Shown: positions 17,225-25,639, counted from the stretch's first letter. The stretch: DNA of 64,000 nt from Pseudomonas trivialis (GCF_001439805.1 NZ_JYLK01000020.1:1-64000), one strand, 5' to 3'. The notes: a model not told the origin generated them from the letters alone. Made by a program: numbers and translations.

Positions 17225-18713
17225 GTGGAGACGAATATTGCTTGCGCGGCGTCATGCCCAGTTCCTCTCGGATACCGTTTTCGGTGAACGGTGTGGGATT
17301 GGTGTGGGTGGGTGGCGTGGACGGGTCATTGTCGAAATCGAAAGCAACGGCGTCGGTTGGCAGGCCGACTGCCTGAAGTTCGTGATTGGGGATGATCGAG
17401 CGCGGTTTGTTGCCGTCTGCTCCGTCAAGGCTGGCGCCCTGCAAAGAAGTGCCGGTGACGACGTTATAGGCATGGCACAGTTCGTGATAGAGCAGCGGGA
17501 TATTGCTCATTCGATTGCCGATGAACGAAGGGTTGTAATACACGGCGCCGCCATAGGAGGGCGTGCCGGGCCTGTTGTCCTGAATGAATGAAGGAGGCGT
17601 CGAAGAGGGGCTGGGCACGAACAGGCCATTGGCCTCGTCCGCCAGTTCATAAATGTTGATGGGTGTGCCGCTGCGCAGTTCGGCGGCATGCAGCGCCTGG
17701 AACAGGTGCTGCCCGTTGGGCGAGTTGGCCAGCAGCTGCAGGTCATCGTTTACCCGCTGTTGAAATTCCACGCTGCCGATGACTCTTATGCCGCTGTCTT
17801 GCAGGGAGAGCGGTTGGATATCGGTAACAAGCGCTTGAGGATGAGAGCACTCGGGTGAGGTGTCCGGGGGCGTCAGTCCGTGTGCGATGAACTGTCCGGC
17901 CGCTGCGAGGCCGCTGTTGGGGTTGGCGAAGACTTTGTCGTCTGGTTTGAGCTGGGTGACCACGTCCAGCCCTTCGCCGGTATACAGCACGTTTGAGCGA
18001 GGGCCTGCCTGTATCAAGTCATTGCCGGGGCCTCCTGTCAGGATGTTGTGCGCGCTCCCGCCCATTAACTGATCGTCGCCTTCGCCGCCATTGATGAACG
18101 CCAGCCCGCTTGCGGCGATAACCTTGTCGTCTCCCGCGCCGGCGTAGACGGTCATTTCACCGTCTGCAAGGGAGAAAATCTGGTCCGCGCCGTCGCCCCC
18201 TTCGATATAGGCGGGGCCTCGGTGATTGAGGACAGTATCGTTGCCAGGGCCTGCAAAAATGCGCGTGTAGCCGCCTCCGGCGAAGATATGATCGTCTCCC
18301 TCCCCTGAGTCGATCAGTATTGGCCGCGTCACATCCTCGGCGATGTGGATGAGGTCGTTGCCACCCTGCGTGCGGAGGACAACGAACTGATTCAACCCGG
18401 CCAGGGTGACCACGAAGCGCTCGCTATTGATCACCACCATGAGGGTGTCACCGAGCGTGAGTGTGTCGACGTGGATTCGGTCGGCCTGATCGCTTGTGGT
18501 AAACACGATGTAGTCGTGAAGTTCATCGGCCAATTCTCGTTCGACGGTAACGAGAGGGGTTTGATGCAGCTTAATGAACGTCAGTGTTTTTTGAATATCG
18601 AGATCTCTGTTGAGAGGGCTGGTGCGGCTGGCGGGCGCGGTGAGGCGGCCGTCAATGAGCCATTGAAGGTCTGCGCCACGCGGGGCAAGGGGAGATGAAG
18701 GAACTTGAGACAT
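17217..18713 (-). CDS. Putative secreted zinc metalloprotease: RTX-like repeats plus M91 (NleD/HopH1-type) domain
   Basis: A 498-residue protein with two parts. Residues about 115-245 contain seven or so glycine/aspartate-rich nonapeptide-like repeats of the RTX calcium-binding type (GGDGADQIF, AGAGDDKVI, GGEGDDQLM, GGPGNDLIQ). The C-terminal part (about 305-498) has the zinc motif HELCH at 410-414, a later NHELQAVG (443-450) and the closing block ENGIREELGMTPRKQY, the pattern of the M91 family that includes the type III effectors NleD and HopH1/HopAP1. No signal peptide or membrane segment is seen. A good GGAG ribosome binding site precedes the start. The gene is an insertion between the conserved aruE and ribH regions and overlaps aruE tail to tail by 8 bp. 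Secretion route and target are unknown; a toxin or effector role is inferred from the family. Confidence 0.8.
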   Translation of the reverse strand: MSQVPSSPLAPRGADLQWLIDGRLTAPASRTSPLNRDLDIQKTLTFIKLHQTPLVTVERELADELHDYIVFTTSDQADRIHVDTLTLGDTLMVVINSERFVVTLAGLNQFVVLRTQGGNDLIHIAEDVTRPILIDSGEGDDHIFAGGGYTRIFAGPGNDTVLNHRGPAYIEGGDGADQIFSLADGEMTVYAGAGDDKVIAASGLAFINGGEGDDQLMGGSAHNILTGGPGNDLIQAGPRSNVLYTGEGLDVVTQLKPDDKVFANPNSGLAAAGQFIAHGLTPPDTSPECSHPQALVTDIQPLSLQDSGIRVIGSVEFQQRVNDDLQLLANSPNGQHLFQALHAAELRSGTPINIYELADEANGLFVPSPSSTPPSFIQDNRPGTPSYGGAVYYNPSFIGNRMSNIPLLYHELCHAYNVVTGTSLQGASLDGADGNKPRSIIPNHELQAVGLPTDAVAFDFDNDPSTPPTHTNPTPFTENGIREELGMTPRKQYSSPPI

Positions 18714-18808
18714 GGTGACTCCGATGATGGTTGGGAGGCGCTCATGATGGGAGCGTCAACGCCATTACATCGTCGGTACAGCGGTTGCTGGCTTTACTTA
18801 TATAGGAT

Positions 18809-18842
18809 GCCCAATCGCACGGGGCTGCCCGTGCGATTGGGC
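18809..18842. terminator. Perfect 14-bp inverted repeat between ribH and the M91 gene
   Basis: Two perfect 14-nt arms (GCCCAATCGCACGG and its complement) flank a 6-nt loop, 11 bp after the ribH stop. There is no T-run on either side. It probably acts as a 3' stabiliser or factor-assisted terminator for ribH. Confidence 0.55.
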
Positions 18843-18853
18843 GGCAATCAGAC

Positions 18854-19363
18854 TCAGCTGACGCGCTTTTGCAGCTCGCTTTGATAGATCGCGCGCACCT
18901 TGTGCAGCGTGTCGGCGCAGGTCCGCGCGGCTTCCTGGCCCTTGTGCACGAAGTGCTCGTAGAAGAAGGTGTGGTGCTCGCTGCCGGCGTGGAAGTGATG
19001 GGGGGTGAGGGACACCGAGAACACCGGTACTTCGGTTTCCAGCTGCACCTGCATCAGGCCGCTGACCACCGATTGGGCGACGAATTCGTGACGGTAGATG
19101 CCGCCGTCCACCACCAGCGCGGCGGCGACGATGCCGGCGTAACGGCCGGTCTTGGCCAGCAGCTTGGCGTGCAGGGGCATTTCAAAGGCGCCGCCGACTT
19201 CGAAGAAATCAATGTCCGATTCCTGGTAGCCCTGGGCGATCATTTCGGCGAGGAAGCCTTTGCGGGATTGGTCGACAATATCCTTGTGCCAGCAGGCCTG
19301 GATAAACGCGACGCGCTCGCCGTGATGGTTTTTGCTTTTGCTGTCGATAGCGGTGGGTTGCAT
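18854..19363 (-). CDS. ribH: 6,7-dimethyl-8-ribityllumazine synthase, type II
   Basis: A 169-residue lumazine synthase, the penultimate enzyme of riboflavin synthesis. It has the substrate motifs VGGAFEMPLHAK and VDGGIYRHEFVAQSVVSGLM and the C-terminal AARTCADTL. The sequence VAFIQACWHKDIVDQSRKGF and the His-rich SLTPHHFHAGSEHHTFF stretch look like the type II (RibH2, decameric in Brucella) branch rather than the RibH1 form of the main rib operon. The gene is alone and carries an FMN riboswitch in its leader, so it should be turned down by FMN. A hairpin over its ribosome binding site suggests control of translation. Confidence 0.92.
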   Translation of the reverse strand: MQPTAIDSKSKNHHGERVAFIQACWHKDIVDQSRKGFLAEMIAQGYQESDIDFFEVGGAFEMPLHAKLLAKTGRYAGIVAAALVVDGGIYRHEFVAQSVVSGLMQVQLETEVPVFSVSLTPHHFHAGSEHHTFFYEHFVHKGQEAARTCADTLHKVRAIYQSELQKRVS

Positions 19364-19370
19364 GTTCTGA

Positions 19371-19393
19371 CTCCTGTTTAAGAAAAAAACAGG
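19371..19393 (-). promoter_or_regulatory. Hairpin that covers the ribH ribosome binding site
   Basis: On the minus strand CCTGTTT and AAACAGG form a 7-bp stem with a 7-nt loop. The 3' arm runs into the AGGAG ribosome binding site of ribH (complement of 19371-19375), 8 nt before the ATG. It lies between the riboswitch and the start codon, so it is the likely expression platform. Confidence 0.5.
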
Positions 19394-19481
19394 GCGTTAT
19401 GAATCGAATGGGATTTCAAGGGTACGAACAGCGACATCATGCAGGCATGAGGTCGACGCGCGGCGCTTGGGTGCCAATCCC

Positions 19482-19646
19482 GTTCTCTCTTCATCCGGAC
19501 TATGACCGTCGGCCCCGGGATCACACCGGGTCTGCTGACCTTGTCGCCGTCCTGCGTGAGCAGTTCGAGGCGCCAAGCGCTCGCGGGCTATGCACATTGC
19601 GTGCAATTACCGCCGGTGGGGAATTACACCCCGCCCTGAGAACGTT
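19482..19646 (-). promoter_or_regulatory. FMN riboswitch (RFN element)
   Basis: Read on the minus strand, the region starts with AACGTTCTCAGGGCGGGGTG, passes through the conserved AATTCCCCACCGGCGGTAAT, GCCCGCGAGCGC, GGTCAGCAGACCCGGTG and GGGCCGACGGTCATAGTCC, and ends GATGAAGAGAGAAC. These are the consensus blocks of the six-helix FMN aptamer in order. It is about 120 nt upstream of ribH on the same strand. Confidence 0.95.
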
Positions 19647-19830
19647 GCCGCCAGAACCCTGGCGGCGAAGGGTTTTTAACACGGTTTCTGCAAAACTGCA
19701 CGATTGCCGTCGCGATCACCTAGATCGGTTTGTTTGATGGATATTCGATTCCCGACCACACAGGGCTTGATATTGCGCGGCGTTGCCCGCAGTAATCGTC
19801 ACTACACCCCCATCGTCAGAGGCCTGCTTG

Positions 19831-20835
19831 ATGAACGTCATAGACCTGCGCAGCGACACCGTGACTCAACCCACGCCCGGCATGCTCGATGCCATGGCCA
19901 CTGCCGCCACCGGCGATGACGTGTACGGTGAAGACCCCAGCGTTAACCGTCTGGAGGCCGAGCTGGCCCGGCGCCTGGGGTTTGCCGCCGCGCTGTTCGT
20001 GCCCACCGGCACCATGAGCAACCTGCTGGCGTTGATGGCCCACTGTGAGCGCGGCGAGGAGTACATCGTCGGCCAGCAGGCGCACACCTACAAATACGAA
20101 GGCGGCGGTGCGGCGGTGCTCGGTTCGATCCAGCCCCAGCCGCTGGAGGCGCAGGCCGACGGTTCCCTTGACCTGGATCGGGTGCTGGAAGCGATCAAGC
20201 CTGACGATTTTCACTTCGCGCCCACCCGTTTGCTGGCGCTGGAAAACACCATGCAGGGCAAGGTCCTGTCGCTGGAATACCTGGCCCGCGCCCGCGCGTT
20301 TACCCACGAACATGGCCTGGCCCTGCACCTGGACGGCGCGCGGCTCTATAACGCGGCGGTCAAGCTGGGCGTGGAGGCGCGGGAGATTGCCCGGCATTTC
20401 GACTCGGTGTCGGTGTGCCTGTCCAAGGGACTGGGCGCGCCGGTGGGCTCGGTATTGTGTGGCTCCACGGCGCTGATCGCCAAGGCGCGCCGTCTGCGCA
20501 AGATGGTCGGTGGCGGCATGCGCCAGGCGGGGTCGCTGGCGGCGGCGGGGCTGTATGCGTTGGATCACCACGTGCAGCGTCTGGCCGACGACCACGCCAA
20601 CGCCCAGTGGCTGGGCGAGGCGCTGCGCGAGGCCGGCTACCCCGTGGAGCCGGTGCAGACCAACATGGTCTACGTGCAGATGGGTGACCGTCACCAGGCG
20701 TTCAAGGACTTCGCCGGTGAACGCGGGATCAAATTGAGCACGGCGCCACGCCTGCGTATGGTCACTCACATGGATGTAAATCGCGCGCAGCTCGAAAAGG
20801 TGGTGCAGACGTTTGTCGCGTTTTCGCGCAATTGA
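19831..20835 (+). CDS. ltaE: Low-specificity L-threonine aldolase
   Basis: A 334-residue PLP enzyme, close to the 333 residues of E. coli LtaE. It cleaves L-threonine and L-allo-threonine to glycine and acetaldehyde. Motifs: start MNVIDLRSDTVTQPTPGM, the GDDVYGEDPSVNRLE block, and the PLP lysine Lys199 in CLSKGLGAPVGS. An upstream in-frame ATG at 19783 exists, but the family N-terminus is at 19831. It is divergent from ribH and followed by alaS in the same direction. Confidence 0.93.
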   Translation: MNVIDLRSDTVTQPTPGMLDAMATAATGDDVYGEDPSVNRLEAELARRLGFAAALFVPTGTMSNLLALMAHCERGEEYIVGQQAHTYKYEGGGAAVLGSIQPQPLEAQADGSLDLDRVLEAIKPDDFHFAPTRLLALENTMQGKVLSLEYLARARAFTHEHGLALHLDGARLYNAAVKLGVEAREIARHFDSVSVCLSKGLGAPVGSVLCGSTALIAKARRLRKMVGGGMRQAGSLAAAGLYALDHHVQRLADDHANAQWLGEALREAGYPVEPVQTNMVYVQMGDRHQAFKDFAGERGIKLSTAPRLRMVTHMDVNRAQLEKVVQTFVAFSRN

Positions 20836-20890
20836 CAGGTGCAGGCCGTCTAATTGAACGTTTCTATCGTATAAACACGCTGTACCACTG

Positions 20891-20920
20891 GCAAAGGGCC
20901 GATATAATGCGGCCCTTTGC
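20891..20920 (+). promoter_or_regulatory. alaS promoter region: palindrome surrounding a TATAAT
   Basis: Two perfect 10-nt arms (GCAAAGGGCC and GGCCCTTTGC) enclose a 10-nt centre that contains TATAAT at 20903-20908. The alaS start is 62 bp downstream. The -35 is weak. In E. coli, AlaRS represses its own gene by binding a palindrome around the promoter; this layout would permit the same. It could also fold as an RNA hairpin if transcribed from further upstream. Confidence 0.5.
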
Positions 20921-20982
20921 CGTCGCTCCGTCTGATGATGTTGCGCACTGGCCTTTGGCCGCAGCCTCCGTGGAAGAACCTA

Positions 20983-23601
20983 ATGAAAAGCGCAGAAATC
21001 CGTGAAGCCTTCCTTCGCTTCTTCGAAGAGCAAGGTCACACCCGTGTCTCCTCCAGCTCCTTGATCCCCGGCAATGACCCGACCCTGCTGTTCACCAACG
21101 CGGGGATGAATCAGTTCAAGGACTGCTTTCTGGGCCAGGAAAAGCGCGCCTACACCCGCGCCACCAGCAGCCAGAAGTGCGTGCGCGCCGGCGGCAAGAA
21201 CAGCGACCTGGAAAATGTCGGCTACACCGCTCGCCACCACACCTTCTTCGAAATGCTGGGCAACTTCAGCTTCGGCGACTATTTCAAGAAAGATGCAATC
21301 ACCTTCGCCTGGACCTTCCTCACCGGCGTATTGAAGCTGCCCAAGGAAAAGCTCTGGGTTACCGTCTACGCGACGGACGACGAAGCGTATGATATCTGGA
21401 CCCAGCAGATCGGCGTGCCCGCCGAGCGCATGATTCGCATCGGCGACAACAAGGGCGCGCCGTACGCGTCCGACAATTTCTGGACCATGGGCGACACTGG
21501 CCCGTGCGGCCCTTGCACCGAGATTTTCTATGATCACGGCGCCGACATCTGGGGCGGCCCGCCGGGCTCGCCGGAAGAAGACGGCGACCGTTACATCGAA
21601 ATCTGGAACAACGTGTTCATGCAGTTCAACCGCACCGCCGATGGTGTGTTGCACCCGCTGCCGGCACCGTCGGTGGACACCGGCATGGGCCTGGAGCGGA
21701 TCAGTGCGGTAATGCAGCACGTTCACTCCAACTATGAAATCGACCTGTTCACCAACCTGCTGAGCGCCTCGGCGGCGGCCATTGGTTGCGCCAATGAAAG
21801 CCAGTCTTCGCTCAAGGTGGTGTCCGACCACATCCGTTCCTGCGGCTTCCTGATCGCCGACGGCGTGCTGCCGTCCAACGAAGGCCGCGGCTACGTGCTG
21901 CGCCGCATCATCCGTCGCGCCTGCCGTCACGGTAACAAGCTGGGCGCCACCGGCAGTTTCTTCTACAAGATCGTTGCGGCGCTGGTCGCCGAGATGGGCG
22001 AGGCTTTCCCGGAGCTCAAGCAGCAGCAGACCAACATCGAGCGCGTGCTCAAGGCCGAGGAAGAGCAGTTCTCCAAGACCCTGGAACACGGCCTGAAAAT
22101 TCTCGAGCAGGACCTGGCTGAGCTTAAAGGCACGGTCGTGCCGGGCGACGTGGTGTTCAAACTGTACGACACCTACGGTTTCCCGATGGACCTGACCGCC
22201 GACATCGCTCGTGAGCGCGAGCTGACTATCGATGAGGCCGGCTTTGAGCGTGAGATGGAAGCCCAGCGCGTGCGCGCCCGCTCCGCCAGCTCGTTCGGCC
22301 TGGACTACAACACCCTGGTCAAGGTCGATGTGCCGACCGAATTCGTCGGCTACAAGGCGACCGCCGGCGCGGCCAAAATCGTTGCGATCTACAAGGACGG
22401 CAAATCCGTCGACGTGTTGAGCGAAGGCGAAGAAGCCGTGGTGGTGCTCGACCAGACGCCGTTCTACGCCGAATCCGGTGGCCAGATCGGTGACTGTGGT
22501 TTCCTCAGCTCCACGTCGGGGCGTTTTGATGTGCGTGACACCACCAAGACCGGCGGTGCGTTTCTGCATCACGGTGTGCTGGTGCTGGGCAATCTGACGG
22601 TCGGTGCGCCGGTCGACACTCAGGTCGACGCGGACGTGCGCCATGCCACCGCGCTGAACCACTCGGCCACCCACTTGTTGCACGCGGCCCTGCGCCAGGT
22701 GCTGGGCGAGCATGTCCAGCAGAAGGGCTCGTTGGTCGACAGCCAGCGCCTGCGCTTCGACTTCAGCCACTTTGAAGCGATCAAGCCTGCGCAGATCAAG
22801 GCCCTTGAAGATATCGTCAACGCCGAGATTCGTCGCAACACCCCGGTCGAGACCGAAGAAACCGATATCGACACCGCCAAGGCCAAGGGTGCGATGGCGC
22901 TGTTCGGCGAGAAGTATGGCGACAGCGTGCGCGTGCTGAGCATGGGCGGCGCATTCTCGGTGGAGCTGTGCGGCGGTATCCACGCCAACCGCACCGGCGA
23001 CATCGCGCTGCTGAAAATTGTCAGCGAAGGCGGTGTGGCATCTGGTGTGCGGCGTATCGAGGCGGTCACCGGTGCTGCGGCTCTGGCTTACCTGAATGCG
23101 GCCGAAGAACAACTCAAGGAAGCGGCCAGCCTGGTCAAGGGCAGCCGCGACAACCTGATCGACAAGCTGTCCGCCGTGCTCGAGCGCAACCGTGCGCTGG
23201 AGAAGCAACTGGAGCAACTGCAGGCCAAGGCGGCCAGTGCGGCGGGCGACGATCTGTCGGCCGCTGCGGTGGACGTCAAGGATGTGAAAGTCCTGGCGGC
23301 ACGTCTGGACGGTCAGGATGGCAAGGCGTTGCTGGCCCTGGTCGATCAGTTGAAGAACAAGCTCGGCCGCGCAGTGATCCTGCTCGGCGGTGTCCATGAG
23401 GATAAGGTCGTGCTGGTTGCCGGTGTAACCAAGGACCTGACTGGCCAACTCAAAGCCGGTGATTTGATGAAACAGGCCGCTGCGGCAGTGGGCGGGAAGG
23501 GCGGTGGTCGCCCGGACATGGCGCAAGGCGGTGGTGTGGACGCCGGTGCCCTGGATGCGGCCCTGGCCCTGACCGTGCCATTTGTCGAAGCAGGTATTTA
23601 A
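20983..23601 (+). CDS. alaS: Alanyl-tRNA synthetase
   Basis: An 872-residue class II synthetase of standard length. The catalytic domain (about 1-240) shows FTNAGMNQFKDCFLG, RHHTFFEMLGNFSFGDYF and SVDTGMGLERISAVMQ. The editing domain has HSATHLLHAAL and the downstream CGGIHANRTGDI, which complete the zinc site. The C-terminal domain has a coiled coil (LERNRALEKQLEQLQAK) and ends in a glycine-rich GGKGGGRPDMAQGG. It charges tRNA-Ala and clears mischarged Ser/Gly-tRNA. The frame is open 66 nt further upstream, but MKSAEIREAFLRFFEEQGH is the family start. A palindromic promoter lies just upstream. Confidence 0.97.
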   Translation: MKSAEIREAFLRFFEEQGHTRVSSSSLIPGNDPTLLFTNAGMNQFKDCFLGQEKRAYTRATSSQKCVRAGGKNSDLENVGYTARHHTFFEMLGNFSFGDYFKKDAITFAWTFLTGVLKLPKEKLWVTVYATDDEAYDIWTQQIGVPAERMIRIGDNKGAPYASDNFWTMGDTGPCGPCTEIFYDHGADIWGGPPGSPEEDGDRYIEIWNNVFMQFNRTADGVLHPLPAPSVDTGMGLERISAVMQHVHSNYEIDLFTNLLSASAAAIGCANESQSSLKVVSDHIRSCGFLIADGVLPSNEGRGYVLRRIIRRACRHGNKLGATGSFFYKIVAALVAEMGEAFPELKQQQTNIERVLKAEEEQFSKTLEHGLKILEQDLAELKGTVVPGDVVFKLYDTYGFPMDLTADIARERELTIDEAGFEREMEAQRVRARSASSFGLDYNTLVKVDVPTEFVGYKATAGAAKIVAIYKDGKSVDVLSEGEEAVVVLDQTPFYAESGGQIGDCGFLSSTSGRFDVRDTTKTGGAFLHHGVLVLGNLTVGAPVDTQVDADVRHATALNHSATHLLHAALRQVLGEHVQQKGSLVDSQRLRFDFSHFEAIKPAQIKALEDIVNAEIRRNTPVETEETDIDTAKAKGAMALFGEKYGDSVRVLSMGGAFSVELCGGIHANRTGDIALLKIVSEGGVASGVRRIEAVTGAAALAYLNAAEEQLKEAASLVKGSRDNLIDKLSAVLERNRALEKQLEQLQAKAASAAGDDLSAAAVDVKDVKVLAARLDGQDGKALLALVDQLKNKLGRAVILLGGVHEDKVVLVAGVTKDLTGQLKAGDLMKQAAAAVGGKGGGRPDMAQGGGVDAGALDAALALTVPFVEAGI

Positions 23602-23696
23602 GGCGCTGTTAAACGTCCCGCGACGTGGTCGCGGGCGGTTGAGTGCTGGTTGAATTGGAAATCAGGCGCCCCTTTACGGGCTGAGGCGGCTTAGAA

Positions 23697-24938
23697 ATGG
23701 CTTTGATCGTACAGAAATTTGGAGGCACCTCGGTCGGCTCTGTCGAAAGAATCGAGCAGGTCGCCGACAAGGTTAAGAAGTTCCGCGACGCTGGCGATGA
23801 CCTGGTGGTGGTGCTGTCGGCCATGAGCGGTGAAACCAATCGCCTGATCGAACTGGCCAAGGCCATCAGCGGCGACCAGCAACCATTGCCGCGTGAGCTG
23901 GATGTGATCGTGTCCACGGGCGAGCAGGTGACCATCGGCTTGCTGGCCATGGCGTTGAACAGGCGCGGCGTGCCGGCGGTGTCCTACACGGGCAGCCAGG
24001 TGCGCATCCTGACCGACAGCGCGCATACCAAGGCGCGAATCCTGCAGATTGATGATCAGAAAATCCGTACTGATCTCAAGGCAGGTCGCGTGGTAGTTGT
24101 AGCAGGGTTCCAGGGCGTGGACGAGCACGGCAACATCACCACCCTCGGACGTGGCGGTTCGGACACCACGGGCGTTGCGCTGGCAGCAGCTCTCAAGGCG
24201 GATGAATGCCAGATCTACACCGATGTGGACGGCGTCTACACCACCGATCCACGTGTTGTGGCCGTGGCCCAGCGCCTGGACAAGATCACCTTTGAAGAGA
24301 TGCTGGAGATGGCCAGCCTCGGCTCCAAGGTGTTGCAGATTCGCGCGGTGGAGTTCGCCGGCAAGTACAACGTTCCGCTGCGCGTATTGCACAGCTTCAA
24401 GGAGGGTCCGGGCACCCTCATTACTATTGATGAAGAGGAATCCATGGAACAGCCGATCATTTCCGGCATCGCTTTCAACCGCGATGAAGCCAAGCTGACG
24501 ATCCGTGGCGTGCCGGATACTCCGGGCGTGGCGTTCAAGATCCTCGGCCCGATCAGTGGCGCAAATATTGAAGTCGACATGATCGTGCAGAATGTTTCGC
24601 ACGATAACACCACCGATTTCACCTTCACCGTGCACCGCAACGAGTACGATGCGGCCGAGCGTATCCTGCAGAACACCGCGAGCGAGATTGGCGCCCGTGA
24701 AGTGGTCGGCGATACCAAAATTGCCAAGGTGTCGATCGTGGGTGTGGGCATGCGTTCCCATGCCGGTGTTGCCAGCCGCATGTTCGAGGCCCTGGCCAAG
24801 GAAAGCATCAACATCCAGATGATCTCCACCTCGGAAATCAAAGTCTCGGTGGTGATTGAAGAGAAGTACCTGGAGCTTGCGGTGCGCGCGTTGCATACCG
24901 CTTTTGAGCTCGATGCACCGGCCCGACAGGGCGAGTAA
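23697..24938 (+). CDS. lysC: Aspartate kinase
   Basis: A 413-residue monofunctional aspartokinase: a kinase domain (about 1-250, MALIVQKFGGTSVGS... and GRGGSDTTGVALAAAL) followed by two ACT domains (about 265-400, LTIRGVPDTPGVAFKIL and VSIVGVGMRSHAGVASRMF) that sense lysine and threonine. It catalyses the first step of the aspartate family pathway. An in-frame ATG at 24444 with a GAGGAA ribosome binding site could produce a separate regulatory subunit, as known for alpha2beta2 aspartokinases. The gene lies between alaS and rsmA, as in P. aeruginosa. A GC-rich hairpin (CCCGCGAC/GTCGCGGG) sits in the 95-bp gap after alaS. Confidence 0.96.
   Translation: MALIVQKFGGTSVGSVERIEQVADKVKKFRDAGDDLVVVLSAMSGETNRLIELAKAISGDQQPLPRELDVIVSTGEQVTIGLLAMALNRRGVPAVSYTGSQVRILTDSAHTKARILQIDDQKIRTDLKAGRVVVVAGFQGVDEHGNITTLGRGGSDTTGVALAAALKADECQIYTDVDGVYTTDPRVVAVAQRLDKITFEEMLEMASLGSKVLQIRAVEFAGKYNVPLRVLHSFKEGPGTLITIDEEESMEQPIISGIAFNRDEAKLTIRGVPDTPGVAFKILGPISGANIEVDMIVQNVSHDNTTDFTFTVHRNEYDAAERILQNTASEIGAREVVGDTKIAKVSIVGVGMRSHAGVASRMFEALAKESINIQMISTSEIKVSVVIEEKYLELAVRALHTAFELDAPARQGE
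24434..24446 (+). promoter_or_regulatory. Internal ribosome binding site and start for a lysC beta subunit
   Basis: GAAGAGGAA followed by TCC and an in-frame ATG (24444) just before the first ACT domain. Translation from here would give a 164-residue regulatory polypeptide starting MEQPIISGIAFNRDE. Corynebacterium and Bacillus aspartokinases use the same arrangement. Confidence 0.55.
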
Positions 24939-24949
24939 AGCAGTGCCGT

Positions 24950-24981
24950 AAGGGCGCGGTTTACCGCGCCCTTCATTTTTT
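24950..24981 (+). terminator. Rho-independent terminator of lysC
   Basis: AAGGGCGCGG / CCGCGCCCTT stem with a 4-nt loop followed by CATTTTTTG, 12 bp after the lysC stop. Confidence 0.85.
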
Positions 24982-25112
24982 GTGGGCGCGCATGGTCTTT
25001 TGCGTGGGCTCGACAATACTCAGGTGGGTGGGCTGCAGCCTTCGGGTTGCAGCTCGATAACCTTGTTTTTGCAGACTGTTGTTCCTGAAATGAAATGCGT
25101 GAGGTGAAAGGT

Positions 25113-25301
25113 ATGCTGATTCTGACTCGTCGTTGCGCAGAAAGCCTGATTATCGGTGATGGCGAAATCACCGTGACGGTGCTTGGCGTCAAAGGCAATC
25201 AAGTGCGTATCGGGGTTAACGCTCCGAAAGAAGTGGCGGTCCACCGCGAGGAAATTTTCCTGCGGATCAAGAAAGAGAAGGACGAAGAACCAAGCCTTTA
25301 A
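25113..25301 (+). CDS. csrA: Carbon storage regulator / RNA-binding protein RsmA
   Basis: A 62-residue CsrA/RsmA protein (MLILTRRCAESLIIGDGEITVTVLGVKG...). The RNA-contact residues at both ends of the dimer surface are present: LILTRR in strand beta1 and VAVHREEIF in beta5 with Arg44. It binds GGA motifs in leaders of target mRNAs and is titrated by Rsm small RNAs under the Gac system; it governs secondary metabolism, motility and biofilm. Its own leader has GGTGAAAGGT before the ATG. The order alaS-lysC-rsmA-tRNA-Ser is as in other pseudomonads. Confidence 0.97.
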   Translation: MLILTRRCAESLIIGDGEITVTVLGVKGNQVRIGVNAPKEVAVHREEIFLRIKKEKDEEPSL

Positions 25302-25363
25302 TTTTTATCGCTTTTTAAGTTTGCAAACGGGGATGAACGTGGTTAATATACGCCCCGTGTTGC

Positions 25364-25454
25364 GGAGAGCTGGCCGAGTGGCCGAAGGCGCTCCCCTGCT
25401 AAGGGAGTACACCTCAAAAGGGTGTCGGGGGTTCGAATCCCCCGTTCTCCGCCA
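25364..25454 (+). tRNA. tRNA-Ser (anticodon GCT)
   Basis: A 91-nt class II tRNA with a long variable arm. The acceptor stem GGAGAGC pairs with GTTCTCC, anticodon loop CTGCTAA gives GCT (reads AGC/AGU), T arm GGTTCGAATCC, and encoded CCA at the 3' end. It follows rsmA by 62 bp. Confidence 0.97.
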
Positions 25455-25520
25455 TTATTTGTTTAGTACGTTGCAATCTGGATTTATCGGTAAGTTGTTG
25501 AAACTACTCGAAAAAATCGC

Positions 25521-25548
25521 TTTACATAGAGATTGAACGGCCTATAAT
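25521..25548 (+). promoter_or_regulatory. Sigma-70 promoter of the tRNA-Arg genes
   Basis: TTTACA-N16-TATAAT, ending 14 bp before the first tRNA-Arg. A GC-rich discriminator (GCGCGGC) follows, as is usual for stringently controlled stable RNA promoters. Confidence 0.6.
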
Positions 25549-25562
25549 GCGCGGCAACAAAT

Positions 25563-25639
25563 GCACTCGTAGCTCAGCTGGATAGAGTACTCGGCTACGA
25601 ACCGAGCGGTCACAGGTTCGAATCCTGTCGAGTGCACCA
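25563..25639 (+). tRNA. tRNA-Arg (anticodon ACG), copy 1
   Basis: A 77-nt tRNA: acceptor GCACTCG/CGAGTGC, anticodon loop CTACGAA with ACG (deaminated to ICG, reads CGN), T loop TTCGAAT, encoded CCA. Confidence 0.97.

Noticed and set aside
17217..18713. A type III secretion (hrp box) promoter for the M91 gene
   Set aside because: I looked for GGAACC-N15/16-CCAC upstream of 18713 on the minus strand and did not find it.
20980..23526. An 848-residue open frame opposite alaS
   Set aside because: Antisense shadow; alaS is certain from its motifs.
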